This document shows, one piece after another, positions 59,554 through 64,000 of a stretch of 64,000 bases of DNA. Origin of the DNA: Variovorax paradoxus (GTDB lineage Bacteria > Pseudomonadota > Gammaproteobacteria > Burkholderiales > Burkholderiaceae_C); NCBI RefSeq assembly GCF_030815855.1, contig NZ_JAUSXG010000001.1, positions 1,798,001 through 1,862,000 on the forward strand, written 5' to 3'. The notes under the pieces were generated by a model. The model was not told where the DNA came from and made no database searches. It was given only the letters and a program-made list of their open reading frames with translations. Made by a program: the position numbers and the translations under genes. Numbering within the stretch: position 1 is the first letter of the stretch; the number at the start of each line of letters is the position of its first letter.

Positions 59554-60471
59554 ATGGTCATGCAAATTCGCGCACTCTTCGATCTCTGCAAGGAGGCCGT
59601 GGCCTCCTGGTCGAACGACTACGCTCCCAGCATGGGCGCCGCACTGGCCTACTACACGGTGTTCTCGATTGCGCCGCTGCTGCTGATCGTCATTGCCGTG
59701 GCCGGGCTGGTGTTCGGCGAGGAGGCCGCGCGAGGCGAAATCTTCCTGCAGCTTTCGGGCCTCATGGGAGAGCAGGGCGCGGCTGCCGTGCAGGGCATGT
59801 TGCAGGCGGTCAACAAGCCCACCGAGGGCGTCGTGGCCACGGTGGCCGGCATCGGCCTGCTGGTGATCGGCGCGACCACCGTCTTCGGCGAACTGCAGGA
59901 TGCGCTCGACCGCATCTGGCGCGCGCCGGCCCGCGCAAAGAACAAGGGGCTGTTCAACCTGCTGCGCGTGCGCTTGCTGTCGTTCAGCATGATCATGGGC
60001 ATCGGCTTCCTGCTCATGGTGTCTCTGGTGGCCAGTGCGGCGCTCGCCGCGCTGGGCAAATGGTGGTCGCCGGTGTTCGGTGCCTGGGCCACCCTGGCGC
60101 AGGCGGTGAACTTCGTCTTCAGCTTTGCCATGGTGACGGTGATCTTCGCGATGATCTACAAGATCATGCCGCGCGCCAGGGTGCAGTGGCGCGACGTGTG
60201 GGTGGGGTCGGCCGTCACCGCATTGCTCTTCACCATCGGCAAGCACCTCATCGGCCTCTATATCGGCAAGAGCAGCGTGGCTTCGGGCTACGGCGCCGCG
60301 GGCTCGCTGGTGGTGGTGCTGGTGTGGGTGTATTACTCGGCGCAGATTTTTCTTCTGGGCGCCGAGTTCACCTGGGTGTATGCCAAGACCTACGGCTCGC
60401 TCAAGAACGCCAGGGACAGCGCCAGCGCGAATCCTTCGCCGACCCGGTCGGAGCCGCTGCTCCAGCGCTAG
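59554..60471 (+). CDS. YihY/BrkB-family inner-membrane protein
   Basis: 305 residues from ATG 59554 behind GGGAGA; upstream in-frame ATGs (59395, 59524) overlap the divergent gene or lack a site. About six membrane helices. The family hallmarks are visible: YAPSMGAALAYYTVFSIAPLL near 21-41, VFGELQDALDRIWRAP near 109, and the C-terminal YGAAGSLVVVLVWVYYSAQI. The old names ribonuclease BN and BrkB are not functionally supported; a transport or membrane-modulating role is unproven. Its TAG stop shares the CTAG with the convergent gene. Confidence 0.92.
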   Translation: MVMQIRALFDLCKEAVASWSNDYAPSMGAALAYYTVFSIAPLLLIVIAVAGLVFGEEAARGEIFLQLSGLMGEQGAAAVQGMLQAVNKPTEGVVATVAGIGLLVIGATTVFGELQDALDRIWRAPARAKNKGLFNLLRVRLLSFSMIMGIGFLLMVSLVASAALAALGKWWSPVFGAWATLAQAVNFVFSFAMVTVIFAMIYKIMPRARVQWRDVWVGSAVTALLFTIGKHLIGLYIGKSSVASGYGAAGSLVVVLVWVYYSAQIFLLGAEFTWVYAKTYGSLKNARDSASANPSPTRSEPLLQR

Positions 60472-61019
60472 CCGGCAAAACCGCCTTCGTCCAGAAAGCG
60501 TTGCTCCTCGGCGCTGCTGGTGCGCCCGAGCAGCTTGTTGCGGTGTGGAAAGCGGCCGAAGCGCGCAATGATGTCGCGGTGCAAAACCGCGAAGCGCTGG
60601 GTGTTGGCATCGAGCGCCGCGTTGAGCTCGACCGAGCGCTCCTGGTCCGCCAGCGATTCGGAGTGCATGAACGGCAGGTAGAAAAAGCGCCGCAACTCGC
60701 CGTCGACCTTCAGGTCGAGGCCGGCCTCGATCGCTGCGCGGGCAATGGCCAAGGCCTTGGCGTCCGTCGCGAGCATGCGTGCGTTGCCGCGCCAGGTGTT
60801 GCGCGGGAACTGGTCGAGCAGCACCAGCAGCGCGAGGGCGCCGCCGGCGTCGCGCGCCCAGTGGTCGAGCTCGCCGCGGGCGGCTGCTTCGTGCGCGGCA
60901 AGAAAGCGCCCGCCGAATTCGGCGTCGAAGGCGTCGCTCTTGGCAAACCATCGATCGGGTCCGGCGTTGCGCCAGAAGTCGACGACGTCGTGGGCGGTGG
61001 GAAGGTCGGCAGGGTTCAT
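60468..61019 (-). CDS. DUF924-family protein
   Basis: 183 residues from ATG 61019. It is soluble, alpha-helical, and TPR-like. Conserved DUF924 blocks are present: DVVDFWRNAGPDRWFAK, ALLVLLDQFPRNTWRGNARM, RRFFYLPFMHSESLADQERS and RFGRFPHRNKLLGRTSSAEE. The function of this widespread family is not known. Its TAG stop overlaps the YihY stop within CTAG (60468-60471), so there is no room for a terminator between the two convergent genes. Confidence 0.92.
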   Translation of the reverse strand: MNPADLPTAHDVVDFWRNAGPDRWFAKSDAFDAEFGGRFLAAHEAAARGELDHWARDAGGALALLVLLDQFPRNTWRGNARMLATDAKALAIARAAIEAGLDLKVDGELRRFFYLPFMHSESLADQERSVELNAALDANTQRFAVLHRDIIARFGRFPHRNKLLGRTSSAEEQRFLDEGGFAG

Positions 61020-61151
61020 CGCCGCATTCTCTTTCAGCTTGCGTCGCTGCGTCATTGCGCCGGGCCTGAAAAAGTCGCGGTGGTGGCCGACACGCGCATG
61101 CGCCCGCGCTGCCTATGCTGGAGCGGTTTCATAACTCAGGAGATAACGCTC

Positions 61152-61601
61152 ATGAACCGATATGGCACCCTTTTGCGCGCAACCCTCGTTGCCGCCGTGG
61201 CCAGTGCCGCGCTGGCCGGCTGCGGGATGATGTCCAGGTCGAACACCGCGAGCTTCAGCGGAGCGATGAACGCCGCCAGCGAAGTGCCGCCCAACATGAC
61301 ACGCGGCAGCGGCCTGGCCGAAGCCTGGCTCAACCGGGACACCAATGTCCTGAAGTACAAGATCACCTACAACGGCCTCAGCGGCCCGGCCACGGCCGCC
61401 CACTTCCACGGGCCCGCTCCCGCGGGCGCCAACGCCGGCGTGGTGCTGCCCTTTGCCAGGGCGGAGAGCCCGATCGAAGGCCAGGCCACGCTCACGCCCG
61501 CACAGGCAGCCGACCTGATCGCCGGCAAGTGGTACGCCAACATCCACACCGCCGCCAATCCGGCCGGCGAAATCCGGGGCCAGATGCTGCCCAAGATGTG
61601 A
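61152..61601 (+). CDS. CHRD-domain lipoprotein
   Basis: 149 residues from ATG 61152 (CAGGAGATAACGCTC upstream gives a usable site). The lipobox ASAALAGC places the modified Cys near 24. The CHRD domain covers about 34-147: FSGAMNAASEVPPNMTRGSG, then YKITYNGLSGPATAAHFHGP and ANIHTAANPAGEIRGQM. The family is named after chordin repeats. In bacteria it is exported and has no defined function. The conserved His pair (HFHGP) could bind metal. It is transcribed alone. Confidence 0.9.
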   Translation: MNRYGTLLRATLVAAVASAALAGCGMMSRSNTASFSGAMNAASEVPPNMTRGSGLAEAWLNRDTNVLKYKITYNGLSGPATAAHFHGPAPAGANAGVVLPFARAESPIEGQATLTPAQAADLIAGKWYANIHTAANPAGEIRGQMLPKM

Positions 61602-61650
61602 GGGGCGGTGGTCAGCTTGCGGTCGCGGGGCTGGTGTCAAATGACGCCAT

Positions 61651-62868
61651 ATGACAACGACGAAGAAGAAGACGCCCCGGGAGCCCCGTGCCGCACGCAA
61701 GACCACCCTCAATCCCTTCGCGGCGCGCCGCGAAGACATGCGCGCCGCGCGCAAAGCCCTGGTGCTGCAGGGCGGAGGCGCCCTCGGCGCCTACCAGGCC
61801 GGCGTGTATGCCGCGCTCAGTGAAACCGATCTGCAGCCGCACTGGATCGCCGGCGTCTCGATCGGCGCCATCAACGCGGCGCTGATCGCGGGCAACGCCC
61901 CCGGGAAACGGGTCGAGCGGCTGCGGGAGTTCTGGCACCTGGTGTCTTCCGGACCGGCGCAGCGCCTGCCCTCGTGGTTGGGCGACCGCGCCACGCAGAA
62001 CCAGTGGAGCGCCGCCATGGCGACGCTGGTCGGCATTCCCGGTTTTTTCGAGCCGCGCTATTCGCCCGCGCTGCTGATGGGCGCCGCGGCACCGCTTCTG
62101 AGCTACTACGACACCGCGCCGCTCAAGCTCACGCTCGAGCGCCTGATCGACTTCGACCGCATCAACGCCTGCGAGGCGCGGTTCAGTGTGGGAGCGGTCG
62201 ACGTGCGCACCGGAAACTCGGTGTACTTCGACAACACGCGCCAGCGCATCGGCCCGGAACACATCATGGCCAGCGGCGCGCTGCCGCCGGGCTTTGCGCC
62301 GGTCACCATCGACGGCGACGACTACTGGGACGGCGGCATCGTCTCGAACACGCCGCTCCAATACGTGCTCGACATCCATCCGCGCTCCGAGCCGCTGGTG
62401 GTGCTGCAGGTCGATCTCTTCAACGCGCGCGGCGAGATGCCGCGCACGCTGTCGGGCGTGCTGGAGCGGCAGAAGGACATCACCTACTCGAGCCGCACCC
62501 GCATGAACACCGATGCGCTGGCCGCCAACCTGAACCTGCAGCAGGCCATTGCGGACCTGATCACCAAGCTGCCGGCCAGCCTTCGCAACGATCCGAGCGT
62601 GCTTGCGGTGCAGTCGCAGCTGACGCACGAGCCCATCGACATCTTTCATTTGATCTACCGCGACAAGCCCTACGAGGCCGAATCGAAGGACTACGAGTTC
62701 TCGCGCGCCGCCGTCGAAGAACACTGGGAGGCCGGCGCGCGCGACATGCGCACGACGCTGGCGCATCCCGAGACGCTGCGCAGCGACGCCACCGTGAACG
62801 GCGTGACCACCTTCGATCTCGGCGAGCATGGCTCGGGCCGGGTCAAGCGTCCGGGACTGTCCCGCTGA
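61651..62868 (+). CDS. Patatin-like phospholipase with DUF3734 C-terminus
   Basis: 405 residues. A basic Ala/Lys/Arg-rich N-terminus precedes the patatin domain. The oxyanion loop is ALVLQGGGALGAYQAGVYAA, the nucleophile GVSIGAINAAL (GxSxG), and the catalytic Asp is in DGGIVSNTPLQYVLDIHP (DGG). The C-terminal 130 residues match DUF3734 (DIFHLIYRDKPYEAESKDYE). The family hydrolyses lipid acyl esters. It lies 67 bases before adc and bdhA, a recurring neighbourhood in Burkholderiales that suggests a link with PHB or ketone-body metabolism; that is inference. Confidence 0.93.
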   Translation: MTTTKKKTPREPRAARKTTLNPFAARREDMRAARKALVLQGGGALGAYQAGVYAALSETDLQPHWIAGVSIGAINAALIAGNAPGKRVERLREFWHLVSSGPAQRLPSWLGDRATQNQWSAAMATLVGIPGFFEPRYSPALLMGAAAPLLSYYDTAPLKLTLERLIDFDRINACEARFSVGAVDVRTGNSVYFDNTRQRIGPEHIMASGALPPGFAPVTIDGDDYWDGGIVSNTPLQYVLDIHPRSEPLVVLQVDLFNARGEMPRTLSGVLERQKDITYSSRTRMNTDALAANLNLQQAIADLITKLPASLRNDPSVLAVQSQLTHEPIDIFHLIYRDKPYEAESKDYEFSRAAVEEHWEAGARDMRTTLAHPETLRSDATVNGVTTFDLGEHGSGRVKRPGLSR

Positions 62869-62941
62869 AGCAGCCGATTTCAGCTTCGACTAAGAAACCA
62901 GCGCCAGACTGGCTCGGTCACGCAAACAGGAGGAAATGTCA

Positions 62942-63691
62942 GTGAACATCGAAGACGTACGGCGGCAGGCCTTCGCCATGCCGCTCACCAGCCCCGCCTT
63001 TCCGCGCGGACCGTACCGGTTCGTGCGCCGCGAATTTCTCGTAATTACCTACCGCACCGACATGGACGCGCTGCGCGCCGTGGTGCCCGAGCCGCTCGAG
63101 GTCGTCGAGCCGCTCGTCAAGTATGAATTCATCCGCATGCCCGATTCCACCGGCTTCGGCGACTACACCGAATCGGGCCAGGTGATTCCGGTGCAGCTGC
63201 GTACCGCCAGGGGCGTGGAGCAGGGCGCCTACGTGCATGCGATGTACCTCGATGACCATCCACCGATTGCCGGCGGCCGCGAGCTCTGGGGTTTTCCGAA
63301 GAAGCTCGCCTCGCCGGTGCTGTCCTACGAGACCGATGTGATCGTCGGCACGCTCGACTACGGCAAGGTGCGCGTGGCCAAGGCCACCATGGGTTTCAAG
63401 CATCGCGCGCTCGATCACCCGCCGGTTCTCGCGGGCATTGCGCAGCCGAATTTCCTGCTCAAGATCATTCCGCACGTCGACGGCACGGCCCGCATCTGCG
63501 AGCTGGTGCGCTATCACATGGTCGACATCACGCTGCACGGCGCGTGGACCGCGCCGGCCTCGCTCGAACTGCATCCGCATGCGCTGGCGCCGGTGGCCGA
63601 TCTGCCGGTGCGCAAGGTCGAATCGGCCGTGCATTACATCGCCGACATGACGCTCGCGCTGGGTACGGTCGAGCACGACTATCTCGCCTGA
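62942..63691 (+). CDS. adc: Acetoacetate decarboxylase
   Basis: Decarboxylates acetoacetate to acetone and CO2 through a lysine Schiff base. 249 residues. I prefer GTG 62942, eight bases after a perfect AGGAGG, over ATG 62936, which is only two bases from it. The active-site pair of lysines is in [20 protein letters not shown] near 114. The N-terminal [20 protein letters not shown] and the [13 protein letters not shown] ending match the family. bdhA follows 44 bases on, so the pair can draw acetoacetate either to acetone or to 3-hydroxybutyrate. Confidence 0.93.
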   Translation: MNIEDVRRQAFAMPLTSPAFPRGPYRFVRREFLVITYRTDMDALRAVVPEPLEVVEPLVKYEFIRMPDSTGFGDYTESGQVIPVQLRTARGVEQGAYVHAMYLDDHPPIAGGRELWGFPKKLASPVLSYETDVIVGTLDYGKVRVAKATMGFKHRALDHPPVLAGIAQPNFLLKIIPHVDGTARICELVRYHMVDITLHGAWTAPASLELHPHALAPVADLPVRKVESAVHYIADMTLALGTVEHDYLA

Positions 63692-63735
63692 CCACTGCCA
63701 TCTTTTTTCATTCCAACTCTGAAGGAACATTCACC

Positions 63736-64000
63736 ATGCAACTCAAGGACAAGGTCGCCTACATCACCGGCTCGGCCAGCGGCATCGGCAAGGAAATTGC
63801 CATCCTCTTCGCGCAGGAAGGCGCCAAGATCATCATTGCCGACCTCAACAAGGAAGCGGCCGACGCCACCGCGGCCGAGCTCAAGGCCACGGGCGCACAG
63901 GCCATCGGCGTGGCCGTGGACGTCACCAACGAAGACCAGGTCAACGCCTCGGTCGAAGAGGGCGCCAAGGCCTTCGGCGGCATCGACATCCTGATCAGCA
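63736..64000 (+). CDS. bdhA: 3-hydroxybutyrate dehydrogenase (3' end outside window)
   Basis: A short-chain dehydrogenase interconverting 3-hydroxybutyrate and acetoacetate with NAD. Only 88 residues are visible from ATG 63736 behind GAAGGAA. The NAD motif is YITGSASGIGKEIAILFAQE (TGxxxGIG), with IIIADLNKEAADATAAEL for cofactor specificity and VAVDVTNEDQV next. The catalytic Ser-Tyr-Lys lies beyond the edge. The assignment to 3-hydroxybutyrate rests on sequence similarity and the adc neighbour; another SDR is possible but less likely. Confidence 0.85.
   Translation, partial: MQLKDKVAYITGSASGIGKEIAILFAQEGAKIIIADLNKEAADATAAELKATGAQAIGVAVDVTNEDQVNASVEEGAKAFGGIDILIS

Overview
The window looks like core chromosome of a high-GC betaproteobacterium of the Burkholderiales, most likely Comamonadaceae and Variovorax-like. 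This rests on recognised protein sequences and conserved gene blocks (rlmN-pilW-rodZ-ispG-hisS-yfgM-bamB-der-hfq-hflX-hflK-hflC-hisZ-purA). No database search was possible. I see no tRNA, rRNA, CRISPR array, insertion sequence or prophage, and no gene-free stretch over 300 bases; the longest gaps are 9365-9605 and 1623-1837.

Left part (1-21.9 kb): central carbon metabolism. A membrane PAS sensor histidine kinase (cut by the left edge) is divergent from a pyruvate dehydrogenase operon: aceE, aceF, a proteasome/HslV-like Ntn hydrolase that best fits the betaproteobacterial proteasome homologue (BPH), and a lipoyl-domain lpdA. The last three genes overlap by ATGA. lpdA carries an apparent one-base frameshift at 8500-8503. 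After a strong bidirectional terminator come an NlpC/P60 peptidase, a PQQ-type sugar dehydrogenase, a lipoprotein hydrolase, an isochorismatase-like hydrolase and prpE. The 2-oxoglutarate dehydrogenase operon follows (sucA-sucB-lpdA), then zapE and a coupled periplasmic coiled-coil protein.

Middle (21.9-46.6 kb): mostly housekeeping. A PP2C phosphatase is divergent from a DUF465 protein and a DinG/YoaA helicase; bamD is divergent from rluD; then scpB, a very long RluB-type pseudouridine synthase with an RGG-like tail, and ndk. The envelope, isoprenoid and translation block runs rlmN to der, followed by hfq, hflX and the HflKC membrane-protease regulators, hisZ, purA and a phosphoribosyltransferase.

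Right part (46.6-64 kb): more accessory in character. It holds a hemerythrin-like protein, a VOC protein beside an AraC regulator, a cystathionine beta-lyase, several unknown small or membrane proteins, and a TesA-like esterase whose start codon overlaps that of a divergent YbbA-type ABC ATPase. Beyond these are rlmB, an FAD oxidoreductase, a GNAT acetyltransferase, an aldo/keto reductase, paired half-size chromate transporters, a YihY/BrkB protein, a CHRD lipoprotein, and a patatin-adc-bdhA group pointing to acetoacetate/3-hydroxybutyrate (probably PHB) metabolism. The right edge cuts bdhA.
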